This document shows, piece after piece, positions 1 through 6,497 of a stretch of 8,191 nt of DNA; the stretch's first letter is position 1; the number at the start of each line of letters is the position of its first letter. The DNA comes from Cyanobacteria bacterium UBA5018. GTDB lineage: Bacteria > Cyanobacteriota > Cyanobacteriia > PCC-6307 > Cyanobiaceae. The notes under the pieces are model-generated. The model was not told the DNA's origin, searched no databases, and saw nothing but the letters and a program-made list of their open reading frames with translations. The stretch is taken from positions 28,209 to 36,399 of the forward strand of contig DGYA01000028.1 in the NCBI GenBank assembly GCA_002396505.1, read 5' to 3'. Position numbers and translations under genes: made by a program.

Positions 1-1556
1 GCATCAGCCGCCAGCTCTGGTGGGGTCACCGCATTCCGGCTTGGTATGTGGTGAGTGAAACCAATGGCCTGATCACCGAAGCCACCCCCTACCTGGTGGC
101 CGAGAACGAGGCCGAGGCCTGGGCCCAGGCGCAGGCCCAGTACGGCGCCGCCGCTGCTGCTGCCGGCCGGGAGCTGCGGCTGGAGCAGGACCCAGACGTG
201 CTGGATACCTGGTTTTCCAGTGGCCTCTGGCCCTTCTCCACCCTGGGCTGGCCCGATCCCGAGGCCGCCGATTTGGCCCGCTGGTATCCCACCAGCGTGC
301 TGGTTACCGGCTTTGACATCATCTTTTTCTGGGTGGCCCGGATGACGATGCTGGCGGGCGCCATGTTGCCCGAGGCCGGTCCTCCCTTCCGCGATGTTTA
401 TATCCACGGGCTGGTGCGGGATGAAAACAACCGCAAGATGAGCAAGTCTGCGGGCAACGGCATCGACCCATTGCTGCTGATTGAGCGCTACGGCGCCGAT
501 GCCCTGCGCTTTGCTCTGGTGCGCGAAGTGGCCGGCGCCGGCCAGGACATCCGCCTCGACTACGACCGCGCCAGCGGCAGCTCCGCCACCGTGGAGGCGG
601 CTCGTAATTTCGCCAACAAGCTATTCAATGCCACCCGCTTTGCCCTGATGAATCTGGGCGGTGAAACGCCGAAGAGTTTGGGGGAACCGGCACTGCAAAA
701 TCTAGAAAACCCTGAACTTGGTGTGCTGGAGAGCGAAGACCGCTGGATTCTTTCAAGGCTGGCCCGCACCAGCAGCCAAGCGGCCGAGCTCTACAGCAGT
801 TACCGCCTCGGCGAAGCAGCGAAGCTGCTCTACGAATTCGCCTGGAATGATCTCTGCGATCAATACATCGAATGGGCAAAACCCAGGCTTGGCGGAGAAG
901 ATATTGCCGCCCGCAGCGCCGCCCGCCGAGTGCTGGCCCACAGCCTGGAAGCGCTGCTGGTGATGTTGCACCCATTGATGCCCCACATCACAGAAGAGCT
1001 CTGGCATGCCCTCACAAATAGTGAACCGGATGATTTTCTGGCGCTGCAAAAGTGGCCCCAGCCCGATCCCCACTGGGCCGATGAAACCTATGAAACTGCC
1101 TTTAAATTTGGCATCGATGCGGTGCGGGCAATCCGCAATTTAAGGGCCCTATCCGGTGTGAAACCAGGCGAAAAGCTATCGATTGGTATCCACACCGCCA
1201 AGGCCGATCGCCAGGCCTTCGTAGCCGCCAACCAGGGCAAAATTGCCCGGCTGGTGGGCGCATCAGAATTGCACTGGCAGCCCGAACCCAGGGCCGGCCA
1301 ACTGCTGGGCATCGTCGACAGCGACGCCCAGGTGGGCATCACCGTGCCCCAGCAGAGCCTCGATGCCCTGCGGGCCCGGCTCGAAAAAGACCTGCTCAAA
1401 ATCGAAAAGGAGATCACCGGCCTCACCGGCCGGCTTGCCAACCCCAACTTCGCCGGCAAGGCACCACCAGAGGTGGTGGCCGAATGCCAGGCCAACCTGG
1501 CCGAAGCCGAAGCCCAGGCGCAGCTGGTGCGGGGGCGGCTGGCGGAATTGGGGTGA
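1..1556 (+). CDS. valS: Valyl-tRNA synthetase, C-terminal 517 residues (5' end outside window)
   Basis: Class I aminoacyl-tRNA synthetase that charges tRNA-Val in the cytoplasm. The frame is open from the window edge (first full codon at 3) to TGA at 1554-1556, so about 517 residues are present. Cyanobacterial ValS is usually a little over 900 residues, so the HIGH motif and most of the CP1 editing domain lie upstream. Visible in order: the conserved SRQLWWGHRIPAWY segment at the very start, the DPDVLDTWFSSGLWPFS catalytic-core block, the KMSKS signature with following AGN (KMSKS codons 435-449), the helical anticodon-binding domain (roughly residues 240-400 of the fragment, with DRWILSRL and HPLMPHITEELW), and the charged C-terminal coiled-coil arm (last ~65 residues, LDALRARLEKDLLKIEKEI onward) that contacts tRNA. 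No frameshift or missing motif is seen. A GTG at 48 is internal and not the true start. Only a weak 5-bp hairpin (1563-1577) without a T-tract follows. Confidence 0.97.
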   Translation, partial: ISRQLWWGHRIPAWYVVSETNGLITEATPYLVAENEAEAWAQAQAQYGAAAAAAGRELRLEQDPDVLDTWFSSGLWPFSTLGWPDPEAADLARWYPTSVLVTGFDIIFFWVARMTMLAGAMLPEAGPPFRDVYIHGLVRDENNRKMSKSAGNGIDPLLLIERYGADALRFALVREVAGAGQDIRLDYDRASGSSATVEAARNFANKLFNATRFALMNLGGETPKSLGEPALQNLENPELGVLESEDRWILSRLARTSSQAAELYSSYRLGEAAKLLYEFAWNDLCDQYIEWAKPRLGGEDIAARSAARRVLAHSLEALLVMLHPLMPHITEELWHALTNSEPDDFLALQKWPQPDPHWADETYETAFKFGIDAVRAIRNLRALSGVKPGEKLSIGIHTAKADRQAFVAANQGKIARLVGASELHWQPEPRAGQLLGIVDSDAQVGITVPQQSLDALRARLEKDLLKIEKEITGLTGRLANPNFAGKAPPEVVAECQANLAEAEAQAQLVRGRLAELG

Positions 1557-1676
1557 GGGCAAGCCGGCAAGCCCGGCGAGGCCACCTGGGTGGAGACGAT
1601 CCGCCAAGTCACAATAGCCAGTGGCACTGTTGGTCGCGCGATTCACCGTACGATTGGAGCAGCTGCTTGAAGGGCT

Positions 1677-1934
1677 GTGCAGTCCATTTCGGCGAACGAC
1701 CTCAAGACTGGAGGCATCGGCGCCATCTCCCGAGCGTTGCAGACCCAACGGGAGGTGGGGCTGAGCGTGCGGGGCGAACTGCGGTTTGTGGTCATGGAGG
1801 CAGACGCTTACCAGCGCCTGCGCGATTGCGAGCTGGAAATCGCCCTGCTGGAGACCCGCGCCGACCTCGCCGCTGGTCGCATGCTGCGCGAATCGGTGGA
1901 CGATCACCTGCAGCGTCTGGATTCCATGCCTTGA
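1677..1934 (+). CDS. Phd/YefM-family antitoxin of a type II toxin-antitoxin pair
   Basis: Eighty-five-residue protein with the N-terminal pattern of Phd/YefM antitoxins (MQSISANDLKTGGIGAISRA, then a strand reading SVRGELRFVVMEADAYQRLR). In this family that part forms the dimeric DNA-binding fold, which represses the operon. The acidic, helical C-terminus (ELEIALLETRADLAAGRMLR) would wrap and block the toxin. The start is GTG at 1677: a TGA lies in frame at 1668-1670, and the only codons between are not usual starts, so no earlier start exists. A purine-rich GAAGGG sits very close (1669-1674), and a GGAG at 1656-1659 is too far for a normal ribosome site, so initiation is probably weak. The gene lies 120 bases after valS, and its stop overlaps the toxin start. 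Autoregulation by the complex is expected from the family; I could not identify the operator. The family call is by recognition of the motif pattern, not a search. Confidence 0.88.
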   Translation: MQSISANDLKTGGIGAISRALQTQREVGLSVRGELRFVVMEADAYQRLRDCELEIALLETRADLAAGRMLRESVDDHLQRLDSMP

Positions 1935-2212
1935 GCTGGTCGCTGGTTTTCACCGAGCGCTACAACCGCCGAGCGGCGCGTTTTCTGCGGCGTCACCCTG
2001 ACCTGAGGCAGGCCTACCGCAAAACCTTGCTGCTGCTGGAGGCCAATCCACACCACCCTTCCTTGCGGCTGCATCCACTAAGAGGCCGGCTGCAGGGGAT
2101 GCATTCGGTATCCATCAACTTGAGCTATCGCATCACCCTGGAGCTGTTGATCGAGGGCCAAACCGTGATCCCGATCGATATCGGCGATCACGATGTGGTC
2201 TATCGGGCCTGA
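1931..2212 (+). CDS. RelE/ParE-superfamily toxin (mRNA-interferase type), partner of the preceding antitoxin
   Basis: Ninety-three-residue basic protein with the RelE/ParE layout: an N-terminal strand and helix (VFTERYNRRAARFLRRHPDL), a second helix (LRQAYRKTLLLLEANPHHPS), then the sheet with LHPLRGRLQGMHSVSINLSY, RITLELLIEG and IPIDIGDHDVVYR. The GxHDxVYR ending and the HSVSINLSYR strand are typical of YafQ/RelE-like toxins, which cleave ribosome-bound mRNA. Whether this one is an RNase or a gyrase poison cannot be told from sequence alone. The start is TTG at 1931, whose last two bases form the antitoxin's TGA stop (4-base TTGA overlap). No ATG occurs in frame until well inside the fold. 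The frame is open much further upstream, but that part is antisense-free shadow of valS and the antitoxin. The overlap implies translational coupling. The gene appears intact, so the module may be active. Confidence 0.88.
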   Translation: MSWSLVFTERYNRRAARFLRRHPDLRQAYRKTLLLLEANPHHPSLRLHPLRGRLQGMHSVSINLSYRITLELLIEGQTVIPIDIGDHDVVYRA

Positions 2213-2281
2213 TGCGGCGCCGCATCATCCGCCCCAGTTGACCGACACTGGACGCTCAGCATCCAGCAGCATCCAAAACCG

Positions 2282-3847
2282 ATGGCGGCCAAAGGCGCAG
2301 CGAAGGGCAGCCTCAATGCCAAAAACCTAGAAGTCCTGGGGGCGGCCAGGCTGGCGGAGCTTCTTATCCTGCTCTGCGAGGGCAACAACGCCAGTAAGCG
2401 GCTGCTGCGGTTGGCGATGGCGGAGCACAAGGGGCCTGGGGAGATGGTGCGGGAGCTGCGTAAGCGGCTCGCCAGCATCGCCCGCTCGGGCAGCCTGCTC
2501 GACAACCACCAGCGCGATGATCTGCTGCAGGAGCTGGAGCGTCACCGCCAGGCGCTCAGCGGACCGATCGCGGCCCATGACGCCGCCCTGGCGGTGGAGC
2601 TGCTTTGGGAGCTGCTGGAGCTGTCGGAAGGGTTGATCGAACGCTGCGACGCAAGCGATGGCGTTGTGCGTGATTGGTTCCATCAGGTGAGCGCCAGCCT
2701 CGGCCAGGTGGCCAGCAAGGCCCCTGGCAGCAGCCAGGCTCTCGCCGATCAGGTGTATGCGGCGGTGGTGAGCAACGGCTACGGCCAGTTCGATCCGATC
2801 GTGCGCGATCTTGGCCCGGCCCTGGGAGCGGAGGGGCTGGCCCATCTGCGCCTGCGCCTGGAAAGCCTGCGTCAGCGCTCCACCGGCGCCACGGAGGCCA
2901 AAGCCCAGCCCAATTTGGTGGTGAGCATCGCCATGCTCGCCATCGCCGATGTGCTGGGCGATGCCGAGGCCTATCTGGCGGAGTATCGCGACCACCACCC
3001 CGAGGCGCTGATGGTGCCTGCGATCGCGGCCAAGGTGGCGGAGCGGCTCACCAATGCCGGCCGGGCGGAGGAGGCGCTGACCCTGCTGCAGGCGGCCGAC
3101 CCGGCCCTGCGTCAGCGACGCGCTGGCGCCGAGGCCTGGTGCGATGCGCGGCTGGCGGCGCTGGATGCCCTCGGCCGCGGCGAGGAGGCCCAGGCCCAGC
3201 GCCTGGAGTTCGCCCTGCGGGAGCTCTCAGGCCGTCACCTGCGCGACTACCTCAAACGGCTGCCGGCCTTTGAAGACATGCCAGCAGAAGAGCGGGCCCT
3301 CGATCTGGTGGCGGAGCACGACGACCCGGAAGAGGCGCTCTGGTTTCTGCTGCATTGGCCGGAGCCGCACCGGGCCGCCCGGCTGGTGCTGGATACGCCG
3401 CAGCCCCTGAATGGCGATCGCTACATCCTGCTGGCGCCGCTGGCGGAGCTGCTGGAGAAACCCCATCCGCTGGCGGCCAGCCGTTGCCTGCGGGCGATGA
3501 TCGATTTCACGCTCAAGCTGGCGCGTTCCAAGCGCTATTCCCACGCGGCCCGCCATCTCGAAACCTGCCACCGTTTGGCCTCATCCATCGAGAACTGGGG
3601 GGAGCTGGCCGATCACCGCAGCTATGTGGCCCAGCTTTGGCGTGATCACGGCCGCAAGTACGGCTTTTGGAGTGAGGTGCCCATAAAGATCCTTTCCGAA
3701 CTCGAATCTGAACCTGAAGCCAAATCCAAAGCAGAGGCCAAAGCCAAAGCGAAGGCTGTGGTCGATCCAAGCCGGGAGTCCAAAGGGCTGGGCAGTCCTG
3801 GGCCCGCCGCCGCTGAAGCAGGATCTGTTCAGCTCGGGTTATGTTGA
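2282..3847 (+). CDS. DUF6880-family protein
   Basis: Intact 521-residue, mostly helical protein. I recognise the DUF6880 pattern at both ends. Near the N-terminus are LNAKNLEVLGAARLAELLI, a KRLLRLAMAE segment and VRELRKRLASIARS; near residues 95-130 comes ELLWELLELSEGLIERCD. Near the C-terminus, at about residues 410-465, come KRYSHAARHLETCHRLASSI, then RSYVAQLWRDHGRKYGFW. The function of this family is not established to my knowledge. The central part (about 225-400) consists of repeated short helix pairs (for example LTNAGRAEEALTLLQAADPA) that look like a TPR-like helical solenoid, which suggests protein binding (inference). No signal peptide or membrane segment is seen, so it is probably cytoplasmic. 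After the domain, residues ~475-495 form a low-complexity tail of alternating Lys, Ala, Glu and Ser. The start ATG at 2282 fits the family N-terminus, but no ribosome site is evident. It lies 69 bases after the toxin, with a TTGACC at 2238-2243 that could be part of a promoter. Confidence 0.85.
   Translation: MAAKGAAKGSLNAKNLEVLGAARLAELLILLCEGNNASKRLLRLAMAEHKGPGEMVRELRKRLASIARSGSLLDNHQRDDLLQELERHRQALSGPIAAHDAALAVELLWELLELSEGLIERCDASDGVVRDWFHQVSASLGQVASKAPGSSQALADQVYAAVVSNGYGQFDPIVRDLGPALGAEGLAHLRLRLESLRQRSTGATEAKAQPNLVVSIAMLAIADVLGDAEAYLAEYRDHHPEALMVPAIAAKVAERLTNAGRAEEALTLLQAADPALRQRRAGAEAWCDARLAALDALGRGEEAQAQRLEFALRELSGRHLRDYLKRLPAFEDMPAEERALDLVAEHDDPEEALWFLLHWPEPHRAARLVLDTPQPLNGDRYILLAPLAELLEKPHPLAASRCLRAMIDFTLKLARSKRYSHAARHLETCHRLASSIENWGELADHRSYVAQLWRDHGRKYGFWSEVPIKILSELESEPEAKSKAEAKAKAKAVVDPSRESKGLGSPGPAAAEAGSVQLGLC
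3020..3027. repeat. HIP1 octamer GCGATCGC
   Basis: Exact palindromic octamer of the highly iterated palindrome class that is overrepresented in many cyanobacterial genomes. It lies inside the DUF6880 gene and supports a cyanobacterial source. Confidence 0.75.
3414..3421. repeat. HIP1 octamer GCGATCGC
   Basis: Second exact copy of the octamer, about 390 bases after the first and also inside the DUF6880 gene. None was found in the region after 3848, which fits different ancestry of the right half, although the numbers are too small to prove it. Confidence 0.75.
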
Positions 3848-4227
3848 AAGGCACACTTCTTTGTTGACCTAATCCTCCCCAATCCGGCGACTAGAATTGT
3901 TGAGACCTCGAATGCGAACACGACAATGATCTACATTCACCTCTTCAACTGTGACTCGGTTGGGGTTCGTAGATTAGTAGAAAGTTTGTAGCATTGCTTG
4001 TGGGTGGTTTGCGGTCCCGCTCAATCCGGAGTTCGAAGGATCGGATTAGTCAGGCTGCGTACCTTCTCCTTCAATCGTGCTAGTGGCTGGCATGGTCATC
4101 CGATCTGGGTTGTGTATCGTGCTGAACGTGTAGTCGTCGGACCTGCAAGCCACGCCTATGATTGGGCGGCCTTTGCCTAAGAGCACTGCACTGCAATGGT
4201 TTTGCGGGTATTCATCCCGATGCCGCA
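3848..4227. other. Gene-free stretch between the DUF6880 gene and the cassette region
   Basis: No open frame here resembles a protein I know. The two short + frames (3998-4180 and 4158-4403) have no ribosome site and an odd composition rich in Trp, Arg and Gly. No strong hairpin with a T-tract follows the DUF6880 gene. This stretch should contain the left boundary of the SemiSWEET cassette, but no perfect GTTRRRY core is present; the nearest is GTTGAGACC at 3899-3907. Confidence 0.5.
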
Positions 4228-4273
4228 GCGTGGTTCACGGAAAGCGAGGAAAGTCGGGGCGTGGTTCACGGAA
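4228..4273. repeat. Two direct copies of a 15-bp repeat with small internal hairpin
   Basis: GCGTGGTTCACGGAA occurs exactly at 4228-4242 and 4259-4273, a 31-base period. Each copy holds CGTG-GTT-CACG, able to form a 4-bp stem with a 3-base loop. They lie just beyond the 3' end of the SemiSWEET gene, so they could be remnants of a REP-like or transposon-end sequence. The origin is not determined. Confidence 0.7.
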
Positions 4274-4280
4274 CCTCCCA

Positions 4281-4299
4281 ATAAAGAGTGAGGCCTCAC
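4281..4299 (-). terminator. Possible weak terminator after the SemiSWEET gene
   Basis: Perfect 12-base palindrome GTGAGGCCTCAC at 4288-4299, followed on the minus strand by a short T-rich run (TCTTTAT). It lies about 25 bases after the SemiSWEET stop. The stem is short once a loop is allowed for, so this is only a candidate. Confidence 0.25.
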
Positions 4300-4323
4300 A
4301 GGAACAGAACACGGGCACGCTTC

Positions 4324-4617
4324 TCAGGGCACTGAGGAACGCTGCCTTCGACCTCGCCATACTTCGCGAATCTTCAGGTAGAGGACAGAGGCCGAGAGTA
4401 TAAACGTGACTACGTTTGCAGCAATTAGTGGGCCATCTCCAAGCAAAACTCCATAGATTAACCAGCAGCAGATACCACTTACGAACATGACGTACATCAG
4501 AAGGGAGATGCTGCTCAAGTCAGGTGACTTTAGGGCTATTAATACTTGGGGCAGGAAGGAAGCGGTGGTCAAGCCTGCCGCCACATACCCGACGTAAGCT
4601 GCGATTTCGCTGTCCAT
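4324..4617 (-). CDS. SemiSWEET (MtN3/PQ-loop) sugar transporter
   Basis: Ninety-seven-residue membrane protein with three transmembrane helices, the size and layout of bacterial SemiSWEETs. These form homodimers in the inner membrane and move sugars down their gradient. Helix 1 is about residues 4-26 and ends in the PQ motif (TASFLPQVLIALKS). The SPDLSSISLLMYVMF segment matches the typical T/S-x-D-I-S-x-x-M loop and helix 2. Helix 2 continues with GICCWLIYGVLL. Helix 3 starts GPLIAANVVTFILS and carries the conserved Asn of the substrate pocket. A short basic tail (KIREVWRGRRQRS) follows. I chose ATG at 4617 because family members begin just before helix 1; a TTG at 4653 would add 12 non-conserved residues. 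The ribosome site is unclear. The gene lies 105 bases from attC site 1, which opens in the opposite direction, so it would be antisense within its cassette and needs its own promoter. It appears intact. Confidence 0.9.
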   Translation of the reverse strand: MDSEIAAYVGYVAAGLTTASFLPQVLIALKSPDLSSISLLMYVMFVSGICCWLIYGVLLGDGPLIAANVVTFILSASVLYLKIREVWRGRRQRSSVP

Positions 4618-4722
4618 GTGTGGGAGTTTCGCCCTTGCGCTTCGATGCTTCAAATCTTAGCGTTTCACAGGTAAATCGTCTCGTATGGGTGCTCGCAAGC
4701 ATTGCTGGAGGCAGCGAATGAG

Positions 4723-4796
4723 GCTTAACCCTTCGGTCAAGCCGACGCGCACGGAGGGCGCAGCCCTCCGTGCGCGGCTTACCTCAAACGTTAGCT
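4723..4796 (+). other. Integron attC recombination site 1
   Basis: Outer cores: GCTTAAC (R'', 4723-4729) and GTTAGCT (R', 4790-4796; predicted cleavage after G4790). The inner arms are AAGCC (4739-4743) and GGCTT (4776-4780), with extra bases on the left arm, and TT..GGT on the left against ACCTCAA on the right. The centre is a perfect 13-bp stem (4747-4759 with 4763-4775) with a GCA loop. The TTCGGTCAAGCCGACGCG left side and GCGCGGCTTACCTCAAACG right side closely match, from memory, the attC of the aadA1 cassette (TTCGTTCAAGCCGACGC / GCGGCTTAACTCAAGCGTT). That sets the orientation as +. No T-tract follows, so it is not a plain terminator. Confidence 0.9.
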
Positions 4797-6069
4797 TCCA
4801 ACTATGAACACCAATTTATTTGACATTACTTATGTGGGTATTTCCCTTTTTGTTTCCCACCCTGTGGGTTGCGGCCATGGCTATGTAGGAATCATCCTGT
4901 GGAAACAGTCAAGAGCTTTTGCTTAGGCGGCCCAATGAACGGGTACGCGCAAGTGTGATTCAAGTGCCGGAAGTCGAAGGCCCATTCCCTGCTGCAGTCC
5001 TGCTTCCAGGCTCGGGCAAACACACGCGTGAAGTTGAGATAGATGAGTATCCCTGGGGATCCAAGCTTGCAACTACTCTCTGCTCTAATTGTATTGCATT
5101 GATCAAGCTTGATGGTCCCGGAGCTGGCGCTAGTTGCGGCGAAAAGTTCCAGCTGGCGATTCAGGAATTGCTCGAAGATGTGAATGCAACCGTTCAAGCC
5201 TCCAAGGCTTATCCTATTGTTGACCCCAAACTAATAGGGCTTATTGGTCACAGCGAGTGAGGTAAGTTTGCATGCCTCATGGGCAAGCAAAATGCTGGTA
5301 TGGATTTCCTGGTCCTAATGGCTGCGCCAGCTCGGCCTATGGGAGTGATAGTTCCCGAGCAATTCGAAGCAAACGTACTTGAGCTGGGCTTAATTACGCA
5401 AGCAGCATCAGCGGTATGAAACGACTTGACAATAGTTTTTCGCCGACTCAGCACAGAGCAAGCCGATGCTAAGTGGCGCATAATCATGCAGCAGTTCCAA
5501 CAACATGAGTTGAGTCAGAAGACATATTTGAACGGGTCGGTTTTTTGGCAGAAAGGTCTTGATGCGTCTTGGATGAACCGTTTTGCGAGCCCTTGGTCTC
5601 ACTCCCATCTTCAACTCAATCAAGCCTCCCTCGACCACAGCATTCGGGCTATCCCACAGCGCGTACTGGTGATGCAAGGATCTAGAAATATCCAGGTGAG
5701 CCCAAAGAAGGATTTCAGTCGACTGATAAAGTTGATGAAGGAATCGTCCATCAAGCACAGTGGCGTATTGTTCAACGGCATTGACCAAGTACCTGAGGTC
5801 AACTCTGCAGGAGCTGATGATGGCTATTATAAGGATATGTCTGTATTTGAGAGTAAAGTGCCATCTGCTATTACAGGCTGGATCAAAACACCGAAAGCTA
5901 CAGGTGGAGGCAAGCCTTGACGGGTATGCCCTTTTTGATCAATGACTGGCTCTTTTAGTCGCTGATTCTTGCTTATTGAAAGACTCAGCTAACAATGCCA
6001 TGCACCAGAGCCGCCACCTGCGGCGACGGTCTTTCACATGTTCATCCTGCGCTCAGGTAATGGCAGGCG
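4791..6069 (+). mobile_element. Integron gene cassette carrying a decayed hydrolase gene
   Basis: Bounded by the cleavage positions of attC sites 1 and 2 (1279 bases). The cassette begins TTAGCT, and its own attC has the outer core AGCTAAC. Joined as a circle the end G and start TTAGCT give GTTAGCT, the exact reverse complement of AGCTAAC, as the integron model requires. An ATG (4804) lies only 13 bases inside the left end, the usual short leader of a cassette gene. The single gene runs in the cassette direction but is broken. Confidence 0.8.
4804..5920 (+). pseudogene. Decayed alpha/beta-hydrolase (S9/dienelactone-hydrolase-like) gene
   Basis: Pieces of one alpha/beta-hydrolase in a single frame from about 4937 to TGA at 5918-5920. 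The order is PEVEGPFPAAVLLPGSG (first strand and oxyanion region), KLDGPGAGASCG (family form is D-x-RGxGxSxG), VDPKLIGLIGHSE (nucleophile elbow, Ser codon 5252-5254), DFLVLMAAPARP, then RVLVMQGSRNIQVSPKKD and a C-terminal GWIK. A TGA at 5258-5260 sits exactly where GHSEGG needs Gly, one base from GGA. A second TGA lies in frame at 5417-5419. The expected acid (family LDLQV) reads Asn, and the expected His (family LNHLF) reads Gln. The 5' part is also broken: ATG at 4804 opens a hydrophobic, signal-like stretch (MNTNLFDITYVGISLFVSHP) in another frame that ends at 4926, so a frameshift near 4880-4937 is likely. I see no way this makes an active enzyme. Substrate unknown. Confidence 0.8.
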
Positions 6070-6075
6070 TTGGCT
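5987..6075 (+). other. Integron attC recombination site 2
   Basis: Outer cores: AGCTAAC (R'', 5987-5993) and GTTGGCT (R', 6069-6075; predicted cleavage after G6069). Inner pairing: TGCCAT (5996-6001) with ATGGCA (6060-6065), ACC (6004-6006) with GGT (6056-6058), and GAGC (6008-6011) with GCTC (6051-6054). There is one more unpaired base on the left arm than on the right (extrahelical base, + orientation). The centre holds a small GCCGC/GCGGC hairpin (6010-6024) and a variable spacer. Total 89 bases, within the normal attC range. The third R of the core is C rather than a purine, a small deviation shared with site 1. Confidence 0.82.
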
Positions 6076-6224
6076 CCAGCATGACGCCGAAAACCAGCCA
6101 GCGATCCCCAGCAACGAGGAGAAACGTCCCTTGTGTCACTCGGCAGGTCTGGCCAGTCTGGGACCATGTTCGGAGCACTACCAGGACTGATCTGGTGGTG
6201 GCTGGGGATTGGCACCTACCTGGC

Positions 6225-6497
6225 TCATGGCTCCGGATAAAGGCGGATCGCCTGGGCGCCAATCGCCCGCCAGTGGGAGGAGGGGGAGCTGGCAATCGCC
6301 TGCCAGCGCTCGTGATCGATCGCCAGCACGTCATCACCCACCAGGGCTTCACCCAGGGCTGCCTGAAAGTCCCGAATATCTGTAATCTCGAAGAGGTCTG
6401 TTGATCACCAATGCCGTCGCAGTCGGCTTCTGGTGAGGCTGATCACGGCGTTCCAGTCGCCTGCGCGAGCTGCAATCTCGACTTTCAGTCGGCCCTG
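6225..6497 (-). pseudogene. Unidentified protein-like frame, broken by one stop
   Basis: On the minus strand one frame reads QGRLKVEIAARAGDWNAVIS...RLRRHW, stop (TGA at 6405-6407), then STDLFEITDIRDFQAALGEA, LVGDDVLAIDHERWQAIASS and HWRAIGAQAIRLYPEP before TGA at 6225-6227. The residue mix (Ala, Leu, Asp, Glu, Trp) and GC-rich third positions resemble the host genes at the left of the window, so it looks like a true coding remnant rather than chance. I do not recognise the family. No ATG precedes the second half. It starts at the left copy of the 18-bp repeat that brackets the ISAs1 scrap. It could be the flanking host gene into which elements inserted, or an uncharacterised part of one of them. 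Confidence 0.35.

Noticed and set aside
1484..1930. N-terminal extension of the toxin frame into valS
   Set aside because: The added residues are out-of-frame reading of valS and the antitoxin; the RelE-like fold begins at the TTG at 1931.
3864..3897. Promoter TTGACC ... TAGAAT after the DUF6880 gene
   Set aside because: The spacer is 22 bases, too long for a standard sigma-70 type promoter, and no gene follows.
3998..4403. Two short + strand frames before the SemiSWEET gene
   Set aside because: No ribosome sites, no recognisable families and unusual composition.
4741..4780. The 13-bp perfect hairpin as an intrinsic terminator
   Set aside because: No T-tract on either side, and the flanking paired arms and GTTAGCT/GCTTAAC cores fit attC instead.
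5246..5419. UGA recoding (Gly or Trp) as an explanation for the two in-frame TGA codons of the hydrolase
   Set aside because: valS, both toxin-antitoxin genes, the DUF6880 gene and SemiSWEET all end at TGA where their families end, and the hydrolase also lost key residues; decay is simpler.
6081..6404. A + strand ORF beginning just after attC site 2, in the position of a cassette gene
   Set aside because: Its translation is Arg/Pro/Gly-rich with no recognisable fold, and the opposite strand carries the more protein-like text, so it is probably a shadow.
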